From contig NZ_QQAK01000016.1 in assembly GCF_003384035.1 (NCBI RefSeq), positions 124,001-188,000 of the forward strand: a stretch of 64,000 nucleotides of DNA, read 5' to 3'. The stretch is from Sporosarcina sp. BI001-red (GTDB lineage: Bacteria; Bacillota; Bacilli; Bacillales_A; Planococcaceae). Below the pieces are notes generated by a model that worked only from the letters and a program-made list of their open reading frames with translations, searched no databases and was not told the origin of the DNA. How positions within the stretch are numbered: position 1 is the first letter of the stretch; the number at the start of each line of letters is the position of its first letter. Made by a program: the position numbers and the translations under genes. Below, piece by piece: positions 7,658 to 16,054 of the stretch.

Positions 7658-9207
7658 CTGTTCAAGTACTCGTGAAATCCAATACGTATATCGACTCGGT
7701 ATCGTTAATGTCTTTATCTACGAAGGCGAACAAAGTTGAGGGAATTGAGCAAGCGATCATTGCAATGGGAACTGAAATGAATAAAGAAGTGATTTCAAAT
7801 GTAGGTCTTATGACATCAGAAGTGAAAAGCGCTAAAACAAGCGACTTGATGATTATTGTAAAAGCAGCAAATGAGGAAGCGTGTGAAAGTGCTTTTAAAG
7901 AAATTGAAGAGTTGATGAATAAGAAAAAAGAAACAAGTGTTGGGAACAGTGAAATTACGTATTCAACCATTTCTGCCGCTGTGGAGAATATCCCAGAAGC
8001 GAATTTGGTAGTCATCGCTGTAAACGGCTCATATGCACCACGTGAAGCTAGAAAAGCATTGGAACAAAATCTGCATGTCATGATGTTCAGCGATAATGTC
8101 AGTGTTGAAGACGAAATTGCGCTAAAGCAATTGGCCCACGAAAAAGGGTTGCTCATGATGGGCCCTGACTGCGGAACAGCGATTATCGGAAATGTTGCTT
8201 TGTGCTTTGCCAATACAGTTCGTAAAGGCAACATCGGAATCGTAGGGGCTTCTGGTACGGGTAGTCAGGAAATCAGTGTCCGGATTCATGAATTCGGCGG
8301 TGGAATTACGCAGCTGATCGGTACGGGGGGACGCGATTTAAGTGAAGCGGTAGGCGGAATCATGATGGTCGATGGCATTCGAGCGCTTGAAGAAGACGAA
8401 GCGACTGAAGTGATTGTCGTTGTGTCAAAACCACCTGCACCAAGTGTGGAAGAGAAAGTCCTTGCGCAAATCAAACAATGCAGTAAACCAGTGGTTGTGT
8501 GGTTTATTGGTGGAGATGAAGAGAAAGTCAAACAGGCTGGTGGCCACTTCGCCAAAATGTCTAAAGAAGCAGCGTTGAAAGCAGTTATTCTTGCAGGAGC
8601 AAATGAGGATGAATTGAATAAGCGTGCTTTGAATCTGCCGCTAATAGATGAGGTTCGTGCTAAATTGAAGCCTGAGCAACGATACATTCGTGGATTATTC
8701 AGTGGTGGAACGTTATGTGACGAAGCTATGCATATCGTGATGGAAAAGTTCGAAGATGTCTACAGCAATATTCAAAGAGATCCGGAATACCGTTTGAAAG
8801 ATGTCTCGGTCAGTGAAGCACATACGTTCATCGACTTCGGGGATGATCAGTTCACACAAGGTAAGCCTCACCCAATGATCGATCCTTCGACACGTATAGA
8901 GCGTTTTAAACAAGAAGCGAAGGATCCTTCAGTAGGTGTGATTGTAATGGATTTCGTCCTTGGATATGGTTCACACGAAGATCCGGTGGGGGTCATGCTT
9001 CCAAGTATCATCGATGCAAAACAAGCTGCAGAAGCAGAAGGACGTCACTTGGAAGTCATAGGATACATCCTTGGAACAGAATTAGATAGTCAGAACTTGG
9101 AAGGTCAAATCAGCAAGCTACTTGCTTCAGGTGCAACGCATGCGAGCAGTAGTCAGAATGCTGGTCTATTAGCGAGAGAATTCGTCGTGAAAGGAGAACA
9201 ACTATGA
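7654..9207 (+). CDS. fdrA: FdrA (AllF), acyl-CoA-synthetase-like subunit
   Basis: This 517-residue protein resembles the succinyl-CoA synthetase alpha and beta subunits fused. An N-terminal region is followed by a CoA-binding Rossmann part with NIGIVGASGTGSQE (about 192-205) and IGTGGRDLSEAVGG. A C-terminal ligase part has DFGDDQFTQGKPHPMID. FdrA-family proteins are the AllF component of the AllFGH system in E. coli. The gene is translationally coupled at both ends (4-bp ATGA overlaps with allH and allG). Although related to acyl-CoA synthetases, the clustered partners point to carbamoyl transfer. Confidence 0.88.
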   Translation: MTVQVLVKSNTYIDSVSLMSLSTKANKVEGIEQAIIAMGTEMNKEVISNVGLMTSEVKSAKTSDLMIIVKAANEEACESAFKEIEELMNKKKETSVGNSEITYSTISAAVENIPEANLVVIAVNGSYAPREARKALEQNLHVMMFSDNVSVEDEIALKQLAHEKGLLMMGPDCGTAIIGNVALCFANTVRKGNIGIVGASGTGSQEISVRIHEFGGGITQLIGTGGRDLSEAVGGIMMVDGIRALEEDEATEVIVVVSKPPAPSVEEKVLAQIKQCSKPVVVWFIGGDEEKVKQAGGHFAKMSKEAALKAVILAGANEDELNKRALNLPLIDEVRAKLKPEQRYIRGLFSGGTLCDEAMHIVMEKFEDVYSNIQRDPEYRLKDVSVSEAHTFIDFGDDQFTQGKPHPMIDPSTRIERFKQEAKDPSVGVIVMDFVLGYGSHEDPVGVMLPSIIDAKQAAEAEGRHLEVIGYILGTELDSQNLEGQISKLLASGATHASSSQNAGLLAREFVVKGEQL

Positions 9208-10628
9208 GTAAAATTCAAGAATTGTTTACTACACAATTGAATGTCGTCAATGTAGGAATTGAATCATTTAGCGAAGATCTCAAGCAGCAAAATACACCAG
9301 TCACGCACCTAGATTGGGCTCCTCCTGGAGGGGGAAATCAAGAGCTGATTGCAGCACTTGATAAGTTGGAAGAGGCAGGGATTGTAGAAAAAATTGAAGC
9401 AGCAAATGCAGAAGCGGTTCAACGAATTATTCAATCTCAACCTGTTCTCATTGGGTTTGACCAAGCCATCAATGTCGTACCTGGTATGACAAAGACGACC
9501 ATTCTTCACGCAGGGCCACCCATCACTTGGGATAAGATGAATGGGCCGATGAAAGGCGCAGTAACAGGTGCCATTGTGTTTGAAGGCTTAGCGAGTAATT
9601 TAGAAGAAGCGGCACAACTTGCAGCGTCTGGTGGCATTACATTCTCTCCTTGTCATGAGCATAATTGCGTCGGATCGATGGCTGGAATTACGTCTGCTTC
9701 CATGTACATGCACATTGTCGAGAACAAAACTTATGGAAATATCGCATATACCAATTTAAGTGAACAGATGTCGAAAATACTCAGAATGGGTGCTAACGAT
9801 GAAAGTGTAATCGACCGTTTAATTTGGATGAGAGATTTGTTCGGTCCGATGTTACGGGATGCGATGAAACTTAACCCTGAAGGAATCGATTTGCGACTCA
9901 TGCTCGCCCAAGCGCTGCATATGGGAGATGAGTGTCATAACCGTAATGTAGCGGGAACTACACTTCTGATTCAGGCGTTAACGCCATACATCATTCAAAC
10001 AGGTTACACAGTCCAACAGCAAAAAGAAGTATTTGACTTCGTGTTGAGTAGTGATTACTTCTCAGGACCTACGTGGATGGCGATGGCAAAGTGTGCATTG
10101 GACGCAGCGCACGGAATCGAGCACAGCACAATCGTGACAACAATGGCGAGAAATGGTGTAGAGTTCGGAATTCGTGTGAGTGGCGCCAAAGGAAACACTT
10201 GGTTCACAGGCCCTGCTCAAAAAGTGGTGGGACCCATGTTTGCCGGGTACAAACCGGAAGACTCAGGATTGGATATCGGTGATAGTGCGATTACTGAGAC
10301 GTACGGAGTCGGTGGATTTGCAATGGCTACAGCTCCAGCAATCGTTGCGCTCGTAGGCGGAACAGTGGATGACGCAATCGGTTACTCCACAAAAATGAAA
10401 GAGATCACAACAGCCGAGAATCCAAATGTCACCATCCCTATGCTCGATTTCATGGGAATTCCTTCAGGGATTGACGTTCGAAAAGTGATTCAATCTGGCG
10501 TACTGCCGATCATTAATACAGCAATTGCCCATAAGGATGCAGGAATCGGAATGATTGGTGCAGGAATTACGCATCCACCGATGGAGTCATTTGAAAAAGC
10601 ATTACTAGAGTTGGCACAACGCGTATAA
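9204..10628 (+). CDS. allG: YlbE-like DUF1116 protein (AllG)
   Basis: The 474-residue protein matches the DUF1116/YlbE family, with conserved stretches such as THLDWAPPGGGN near the N-terminus, SPCHEHNCVGSMAG and MGDECHNRN. In E. coli YlbE (AllG) is the third component of oxamate carbamoyltransferase. The DECHNRN and HEHNCVG motifs look like a metal or catalytic site; that is inference. It completes the tightly coupled allH-fdrA-allG trio. No carbamate kinase gene, the usual fourth partner, is present in the window. Confidence 0.85.
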   Translation: MSKIQELFTTQLNVVNVGIESFSEDLKQQNTPVTHLDWAPPGGGNQELIAALDKLEEAGIVEKIEAANAEAVQRIIQSQPVLIGFDQAINVVPGMTKTTILHAGPPITWDKMNGPMKGAVTGAIVFEGLASNLEEAAQLAASGGITFSPCHEHNCVGSMAGITSASMYMHIVENKTYGNIAYTNLSEQMSKILRMGANDESVIDRLIWMRDLFGPMLRDAMKLNPEGIDLRLMLAQALHMGDECHNRNVAGTTLLIQALTPYIIQTGYTVQQQKEVFDFVLSSDYFSGPTWMAMAKCALDAAHGIEHSTIVTTMARNGVEFGIRVSGAKGNTWFTGPAQKVVGPMFAGYKPEDSGLDIGDSAITETYGVGGFAMATAPAIVALVGGTVDDAIGYSTKMKEITTAENPNVTIPMLDFMGIPSGIDVRKVIQSGVLPIINTAIAHKDAGIGMIGAGITHPPMESFEKALLELAQRV

Positions 10629-10652
10629 CAACATTTTCCTTTGTTTGACTAA

Positions 10653-10694
10653 CACATGATTCACCTCTTATGCACAACTGAGGTGAAGCATGTG
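10653..10694 (+). other. Intercistronic hairpin between allG and the ankyrin-TPR gene
   Basis: Two 15-base arms (CACATGATTCACCTC and GAGGTGAAGCATGTG) pair with one mismatch around a 12-base loop. No T run follows, so it is more likely an RNA-processing or stability element, or a protein-binding site, than a terminator. The downstream Shine-Dalgarno lies 17 bp beyond. Confidence 0.6.
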
Positions 10695-10722
10695 ATACAC
10701 AAGAACGGAAGGAGAGGGAAAC

Positions 10723-11892
10723 ATGGTAAATGACAAACTGTCTGATGAACTGCTCACAAGCTGTAAACAAGGCGATCTGTCTTTAGTCGAACTTGCATTA
10801 GATAAGGGTGCGAATCTGGAAGCCCGTGATGCACAAGGTCGAACAGCACTGATGTTGGCTACACAGAAGAATCATAAAGAGATGGTAGCGAGATTGATCA
10901 CAGCAGGAAGTGATGTGAATGCGCGTGACATAACACAACTTACTCCATTCATTTGCGCTGCAGCAAACGGGTTCGATGAACTGATTCCCCTGATGGTTGA
11001 AGGGGGAGCAGAGTTAGCAAGTGTTAACCGTTTCGGAGGAACCGCTCTTTTACCTTCGAGTGAAAAAGGATATTTGAAAACAGTTGAACTGTGTATTGAA
11101 GCAGGTGTTCCTGTCAATCACATCAATGACTTGGGCTGGTCAGCATTGCTTGAAGCTGTAATTCTAGGTGATGGCGGCTACTTGTACACCGACGTGATTA
11201 GAGCGCTTGTTAGTGCAGGTGCGGATACTCACCAACAAGACCGTGATCGTGTATCATCCATGCAACATGCGAAAAATAAAGAACAATCTAGAGTCCTATC
11301 GATACTCGAGAATGAGCAAGTCGCTCAAAACGAGGCGATTCTTCAAGCAAAATTATTTGCAAAAGAGTCTCATTTATCCGACGCGATCGCAACAATCGAT
11401 ACAGCACTGAGTGACAACAATCGTAGTATGGAAGAGTTGCTCTATTATAAAGGGTATTTCCTTCAACAAAGGAAGCAATTCTCTGAAGCAATTGATGCGT
11501 ACAATCAAGCATTGCAGAGTGATCAGTCGGAGTTACAATTCCATTTCTACATTGCAAACTGCTACCGACTACAGAAGCAGCAAGATTTAGCACTAGCCGA
11601 ATTTGATAAGGCGATTGCGCTGGCACCAACAGACACGTTCTTCTTGTATCACAAATCGAATTACTTACGTGAATTCGGACGACACGAAGAAGCTGTGGAA
11701 GTGATGAATCGGCTACTTGAGCTTAAGCCAACACGCTATGATTTTTCTTTTCATAAAGCAAACAGTCTTCGCACGCTAGGAAGACATCAGGAAGCCATCG
11801 ACGCGATCGAAAATGCAATTGCCAACGATCCAACGAATCCGTTATATACAACGCACAAAGCAAAGTCTGTTGAATTACTTCAAGGGGAGTAG
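10723..11892 (+). CDS. Ankyrin-repeat and TPR-repeat protein
   Basis: Residues 5-175 form about five ankyrin repeats (GANLEARDAQGRTALMLAT, GSDVNARDITQLTPF and so on). Residues about 205-385 form four or five tetratricopeptide repeats (EAIDAYNQALQ, LALAEFDKAIALAP, EAVEVMNRLLELKP, EAIDAIENAI). There is no signal peptide or membrane segment, so it should be a cytosolic scaffold or adaptor; no enzyme motif is visible. It lies in line between allG (95 bp upstream, with a hairpin) and the NCS1 permease (93 bp downstream), suggesting a partner role in this pathway. The start ATG follows AAGGAGAGGG. Function is unknown. Confidence 0.85.
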   Translation: MVNDKLSDELLTSCKQGDLSLVELALDKGANLEARDAQGRTALMLATQKNHKEMVARLITAGSDVNARDITQLTPFICAAANGFDELIPLMVEGGAELASVNRFGGTALLPSSEKGYLKTVELCIEAGVPVNHINDLGWSALLEAVILGDGGYLYTDVIRALVSAGADTHQQDRDRVSSMQHAKNKEQSRVLSILENEQVAQNEAILQAKLFAKESHLSDAIATIDTALSDNNRSMEELLYYKGYFLQQRKQFSEAIDAYNQALQSDQSELQFHFYIANCYRLQKQQDLALAEFDKAIALAPTDTFFLYHKSNYLREFGRHEEAVEVMNRLLELKPTRYDFSFHKANSLRTLGRHQEAIDAIENAIANDPTNPLYTTHKAKSVELLQGE

Positions 11893-11985
11893 ACAAGCAG
11901 ACGGATGATCTAATTTAAATTATCGATTACAAAGCACCTATTCTATGAAGCTCTTCCATATTATAAGAAGTAGGGAGTGTAGGTC

Positions 11986-13437
11986 ATGTCGCAAGCAAAA
12001 GAAGTTCAACATTATAAAACGTATGAGTCCTATGGCTATTCTGAAGAACTATTACCAAAAACACCTGAACAACGAGATTGGGGAATGACGAACTATGTGA
12101 CCCTCTGGATGGGGGCCGTTCATAATATTCTATCGTACTTAACGGTTGCGGGATTCTTTGTTCTTGGCTTAACGACTAAACAGGTTTTACTTGCTGTTAT
12201 GTTATCAGCTGTCATTGTTTCTGTCTTTTATGTATTGAATGGATACTCAGCATCGCTCTATGGATTGCCATTTGCCATGTTGCTTCGTGATTCGTTCGGT
12301 GTCAAAGGCGCCATCATTCCTTCACTTGTGAGGGGACTAATCGCTGGAGTTGTATTCTTTGGTACGACTACGGTTGTAGGGGCGGAATCACTCAATGTCA
12401 TATTCGCTCGATTCATCCCTGATTACATGTCCATCGGCAATGGCTTCACACTATTTGGATTAGCTGCGCCTACTATGATTTCGTATGCAGTACTCTGGAC
12501 TGTGACCGTCATTCTTTTCTTAGTGGGAATGAATGTCTTAGGGAAATTCGGAAACTGGTCATCACCTGTTGTTTACATATTCATTACAGGTGCCGCAATT
12601 TGGGGTATCAATATTGCAGGTGGATTCGGTCCCATTTTAGACTACGTGCCTGCAAATCCAAACCCAAGCATTTGGGTGTTCATCGCTTGTGTGAGTGCAC
12701 TTGTTTCAAACTGGGTTGGGCCGGTCGTCAACATGTCTGACTTTACACATCGGGCAAAGCGTCCACGTGATATGATCATCGGATTGCCGTTAGGATTCAT
12801 CCTATCTTACATTCTCTTTGCAGTTACGTGTGTGGCATTGATCGCTGGAACAGAAATTGCATTTGGTGATGCGATTTTTAACATCGTATTTGCAATCGAT
12901 AAAATTGAAAATACGTTTTCAGTCGTCGTACTTATCTTGGCGTTGAATGTTGGGGCAATTGCATTTTGTGTATACGGAAACTTGTTCCCAGCAGGAATGC
13001 AAATGGCTTCTCTGTTCCCGAAAATCTTTACTGTAAAAACAGCAGGAGTGTTGACAGCGATTATCGGGACAATCATCTTGCCTTGGAAGTTAGTTGAAAG
13101 TACAAGCACGCTGTTTTACTTCTATAGTTTCATCGGTTCCATGTTTGGACCGATTGCAGGAATTATGCTCTCTAGTTTCTACATTCAACGGAGACGCAAG
13201 TTGAATTTAGATACGATCTACGTAGCACCTGGTAATAATGGAGAATACAAAAATGGATATAATCCCGTTGCGATGACAGTATTGGCGATTAGCTTTGTCA
13301 TTCCAATGTCGGGTGCATTTCTAAAAAGTGTACCTTTCTTAGTATCCATTAATCAGTTCGCTTTTTTCGCCGGTTTAATTGTCTCATTTGTTCTTTACAC
13401 ACTGCTCAGTAAAGTTTGGAAACCAGCAGTTAACTAA
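11986..13437 (+). CDS. NCS1-family nucleobase/allantoin-type permease
   Basis: The 483-residue integral membrane protein has about 12 hydrophobic segments and NCS1 features: an N-terminal cytosolic part ending TPEQRDWGMTNY, then LWMGAVHNI, and MSDFTHRAKRPRDMI in the middle. NCS1 proteins are cation symporters for cytosine, purines, hydantoin or allantoin. The position after the allHFG genes and before a deaminase points to uptake of a purine or ureide nitrogen source. The exact substrate cannot be read from sequence. Start ATG 11986 with TAGGGAGTG upstream. Confidence 0.87.
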   Translation: MSQAKEVQHYKTYESYGYSEELLPKTPEQRDWGMTNYVTLWMGAVHNILSYLTVAGFFVLGLTTKQVLLAVMLSAVIVSVFYVLNGYSASLYGLPFAMLLRDSFGVKGAIIPSLVRGLIAGVVFFGTTTVVGAESLNVIFARFIPDYMSIGNGFTLFGLAAPTMISYAVLWTVTVILFLVGMNVLGKFGNWSSPVVYIFITGAAIWGINIAGGFGPILDYVPANPNPSIWVFIACVSALVSNWVGPVVNMSDFTHRAKRPRDMIIGLPLGFILSYILFAVTCVALIAGTEIAFGDAIFNIVFAIDKIENTFSVVVLILALNVGAIAFCVYGNLFPAGMQMASLFPKIFTVKTAGVLTAIIGTIILPWKLVESTSTLFYFYSFIGSMFGPIAGIMLSSFYIQRRRKLNLDTIYVAPGNNGEYKNGYNPVAMTVLAISFVIPMSGAFLKSVPFLVSINQFAFFAGLIVSFVLYTLLSKVWKPAVN

Positions 13438-13470
13438 CTGATATCATTAAAAAAATTGGGAGGTCATCTT

Positions 13471-13929
13471 ATGGATTACATGAAGCTAGCGGTAGATGCA
13501 ACGATTGAAGGAATGGACAAGAACTACGGGGGGCCATTCGGAGCGACCATTGTCCGTGGGGATGAAGTGATTGCAGCAGTCAGTAATACGATGATGAAAG
13601 ATACAGATCCATCTGCACATGCAGAAATGGTAGCAATACGAGTCGCATGCGAAAAACTGGAAACGATGGATTTGTCGGACTGCGTGATCTATGCGACATG
13701 CGAGCCGTGTCCAATGTGCATGGGGGCTATCATCTGGGCGGGTGTGAAAGAAGTGCACTATTGCAGCACGAAAGAAGATGCTGCGGAGAATGGCTTTTCA
13801 GATATGCACTTACGTGACTATTTAAAAGGGGAAAACGACAGTGTTGTTCAGATGATTAAAGTTGACGAGCGCGAAGATTGTGATCACCTGTGGACACACT
13901 TCAAACAAGTGAGCGCATCTGCAGAATAA
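13471..13929 (+). CDS. Guanine-deaminase-like nucleobase deaminase
   Basis: A 152-residue cytidine/deoxycytidylate-deaminase-fold enzyme. The zinc site is complete: His50-Ala-Glu52 and Cys80-Pro-Met-Cys83 (TCEPCPMCMGAI). The GGPFGATIV start and the spacing match B. subtilis GuaD, which converts guanine to xanthine; related deaminases use other nucleobases. It is the last gene of the cluster, 33 bp after the permease. ATG 13471 is preferred because TTGGGAGGT just before it is the ribosome-binding site. Confidence 0.82.
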   Translation: MDYMKLAVDATIEGMDKNYGGPFGATIVRGDEVIAAVSNTMMKDTDPSAHAEMVAIRVACEKLETMDLSDCVIYATCEPCPMCMGAIIWAGVKEVHYCSTKEDAAENGFSDMHLRDYLKGENDSVVQMIKVDEREDCDHLWTHFKQVSASAE

Positions 13930-13951
13930 CTGGAACCCATAGATTCAAAAG

Positions 13952-13986
13952 AACACCTGACGCAATTTTGTCAGGTGTTTTGTTTT
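13952..13986. terminator. Terminator between the deaminase and esterase genes
   Basis: A perfect 10-bp stem AACACCTGAC/GTCAGGTGTT is followed by TTGTTTTT on the plus strand. It sits between convergent genes. Confidence 0.85.
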
Positions 13987-13992
13987 TAACGA

Positions 13993-14868
13993 CTAGGAAC
14001 ACTTTAGGTATTCTCTCAAAAATTCAATCACTTGTTTTAAAGCATTCTGGACAATTGGCGCATGGAAGTCTTTTTCAAATACATGCTCCCCATTCGGGAT
14101 CGTAATCAGTTTCGCAGGAATGGACTTCTGTAAAAGTGCAGCCCTCATGAAGACAGATTGCTCGTAAGGGACATCGGTATCTTTTGTGCCATGTAAAAAT
14201 AAGGTGGGTGGATAAGTGTCATCGATTTGAGTGATCGGACTCAGTAATTGCAGGGCGGACCTGTTAGTTGCAGTTTGTCGGTCTGTTACTTCTTCAATCC
14301 AATTTCCGGTCTGTCGACAGTAAAGATAAAGCAAAAATCGTTCTTGTACGGTACCTAAGGTGGGAATCGTCGATGTCACTTGTGTGCGGGCGATAGCTTC
14401 AGGCACAAGGTCTTTTTGGAGGTAATGAACGCTTGGAGTCTTTGCCCATTCAGAGAAGAGATCCCCATATCCGTAGAACGAGACGATGGCTTTTGGTTTA
14501 ATAGGAAACGTTCCTGTACTGAGAGCTAAAAATCCGCCGGCCGAACTGCCAACCACGGCAACTTGTTCGGGATTCACGGAAAACTGTTCGCGTCCTTCTT
14601 GAACTAGCCATTGTAAAGCATCTCGGACATCGTCAAGTATGTCTGTCAGATGGGATTCGGGTGCTAATCGATAGTCGATTGAAAATATTGCAAATCCGGC
14701 ATCTGTATAGAGATTCCGAAGTTCCTCGCTGAGATCTGCCTTGCTGCCCCATATGAATCCTCCGCCATGAATATACAGTATGACGGGTGCATGAGGACGA
14801 TTTGTTGGATAGAAGTCGGCTTGGATTTCAAAGGCAGACGTTTTTTTATAACTGACAGTAGTTTTCAT
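13993..14868 (-). CDS. Alpha/beta-hydrolase, esterase/lipase family
   Basis: A hormone-sensitive-lipase-like esterase of 291 residues. The oxyanion motif YIHGGGFIWGS and nucleophile elbow GSSAGG are present, with acid and histidine in DTDVPYEQ and NGEHVFEKD. It is predicted to be a soluble carboxylesterase; no signal peptide or substrate is evident. The frame is open further upstream, but ATG 14868 is chosen because the protein similarity begins there. The ribosome-binding site is weak (GGATGTGGG), so the start is uncertain. Confidence 0.8.
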   Translation of the reverse strand: MKTTVSYKKTSAFEIQADFYPTNRPHAPVILYIHGGGFIWGSKADLSEELRNLYTDAGFAIFSIDYRLAPESHLTDILDDVRDALQWLVQEGREQFSVNPEQVAVVGSSAGGFLALSTGTFPIKPKAIVSFYGYGDLFSEWAKTPSVHYLQKDLVPEAIARTQVTSTIPTLGTVQERFLLYLYCRQTGNWIEEVTDRQTATNRSALQLLSPITQIDDTYPPTLFLHGTKDTDVPYEQSVFMRAALLQKSIPAKLITIPNGEHVFEKDFHAPIVQNALKQVIEFLREYLKCS

Positions 14869-14956
14869 ATGTAGCCCACATCCAATCTTTTCAGAGAGTG
14901 AGTAATAAATGGTTACGTGCAAAAACAGAGCTATGACGCCACTCGATTTTATCATA

Positions 14957-14996
14957 AAAAAACGCACTTTCCACATGGGAAGGTGCGTTTTAATTA
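14957..14996 (-). terminator. Leftward rho-independent terminator
   Basis: A 14-bp stem (AAAACGCACYTTCC type, one G-U pair) is followed on the minus strand by TTTTTTT. It ends a leftward transcript that would include the small frame at 15014-15109 and lies upstream of the esterase. Confidence 0.7.
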
Positions 14997-15013
14997 TGGC
15001 CGCCTTTGCCGTA

Positions 15014-15109
15014 CTACAATTCATAGAAAGTTTTAAACCACCACTCCTCAAAGTGGGTGTTCGCAGAACTGTTCCTGTCTGTCCGACCATAAAATGATCG
15101 GTTTGCCAT
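15014..15109 (-). CDS. Possible 31-residue aromatic-rich small protein
   Basis: ATG 15109 opens a 31-codon frame ending TAG 15014-15016, 18 bp before a strong leftward terminator. The peptide is hydrophilic at first (MANRSFYGRTDRNSS) and ends in the aromatic stretch EEWWFKTFYEL. A promoter-like pair, TTTAAG (15141-15146) and TATATA (15119-15124) with 16-bp spacing, would start RNA only a few bases before the ATG, so it might be leaderless; GGGAG lies 18 bp upstream. I do not recognise the family. Two other frames are also open here, so coding is tentative. Confidence 0.4.
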   Translation of the reverse strand: MANRSFYGRTDRNSSANTHFEEWWFKTFYEL

Positions 15110-15376
15110 TTCCAGTTCTATATAAAACTCCCTTTTACAGCTTAAAGGTTAAAACTTTATGGGAATACGAACAATGCAGCTTATGTACTTATCTTACTGC
15201 TAAGATAGACGAAATGCAATGGAAATGTTTGTGCGCGGATGACGAAGACGAGAATAGGGAAGATAAGTTTTAAAAAGTTTATACTGAGTTTACAATCGTG
15301 TACTATTATAAAACCAAGTGAGCCGATGAAGATTGAATTCATCAGTAACGGATGAATGCGAAGGAGGGATTAGGCT

Positions 15377-16054
15377 ATGGCAAAAGTGTTAATTGTAGAC
15401 GATGATCCTCATATGAGGGAACTCGTCAAACTCTTTTTACTTCCTGAAGGATTTGAAGTGGCCACTGCATGCGACGGGATTGAAGCGTTGGCTAAACTTG
15501 AGTCATTCAAGGCGGACTTAGTCATCCTGGACATCATGATGCCAAATATGGATGGATGGGAGCTATGTCGTAAATTACGGAAATCTTATGATATGCCATT
15601 GCTCATGCTTACTGCAAAAGGGGATATGACACAAAAAGTGAAGGGGTTCGAATTAGGAACAGACGATTATCTCGTCAAGCCTTTTGAGCCTGTTGAGTTG
15701 GTAGTTCGTGTCAAAGCCTTGCTAAAGCGTTATCGAATAGCGATTTCACAAACTGTAATTGTGGGAAGTCTCTCCATGAATCGAAAAACCTTTGAAGTGG
15801 ATCTAGCTGGAGAACGTTTGGAACTTCCGCTTAAGGAATTTGAATTACTTTTTCTGTTGGCCAGTTATCCGGGTAAAACATTTTCTAGGGAGCAGTTGAT
15901 TGAAGCGATTTGGGGATATGACTATGAAGGAACAGATCGAACCGTGGACGTTCATATTAATCGTCTACGAGAGCGACTTCCTACGTTGAATGGAACGGAT
16001 TTAAAAATCACGACAGTCCGTGGATTAGGCTATCGCTTAGAGGCAATTGCATGA
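15377..16054 (+). CDS. OmpR/PhoB-family response regulator
   Basis: The receiver domain (about 1-118) has the acidic pair DDD, phospho-acceptor Asp52 in LVILDIMMPN, and Lys101 in DYLVKPFEP. A C-terminal winged-helix DNA-binding domain (about 128-224) ends TTVRGLGYRLE. The WGYDYEGTDRTVDVHINRL segment resembles HssR, but the neighbours differ from the haem-efflux system. The stop overlaps the kinase start by 4 bp. Its likely target is its own operon with the ABC exporter. ATG 15377 follows AAGGAGGG. Confidence 0.92.
   Translation: MAKVLIVDDDPHMRELVKLFLLPEGFEVATACDGIEALAKLESFKADLVILDIMMPNMDGWELCRKLRKSYDMPLLMLTAKGDMTQKVKGFELGTDDYLVKPFEPVELVVRVKALLKRYRIAISQTVIVGSLSMNRKTFEVDLAGERLELPLKEFELLFLLASYPGKTFSREQLIEAIWGYDYEGTDRTVDVHINRLRERLPTLNGTDLKITTVRGLGYRLEAIA

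Noticed and set aside
7662..8687. Long antisense frames within fdrA (and similar ones in zosA, oppA-type and kinase genes)
   Set aside because: They are mirror frames of strong coding sequence, without ribosome-binding sites or family motifs.
10723..11892. Horizontally acquired eukaryote-type effector because of ankyrin repeats
   Set aside because: There is no secretion signal, codon use looks like the neighbours, and the gene lies in line within a metabolic cluster.
14869..15097. N-terminal extension of the esterase, or remnant of a TnpB-type transposase tail (VGQTGTVLRTP stretch)
   Set aside because: A terminator lies inside this stretch, another frame looks more protein-like, and no other part of an insertion element is present.
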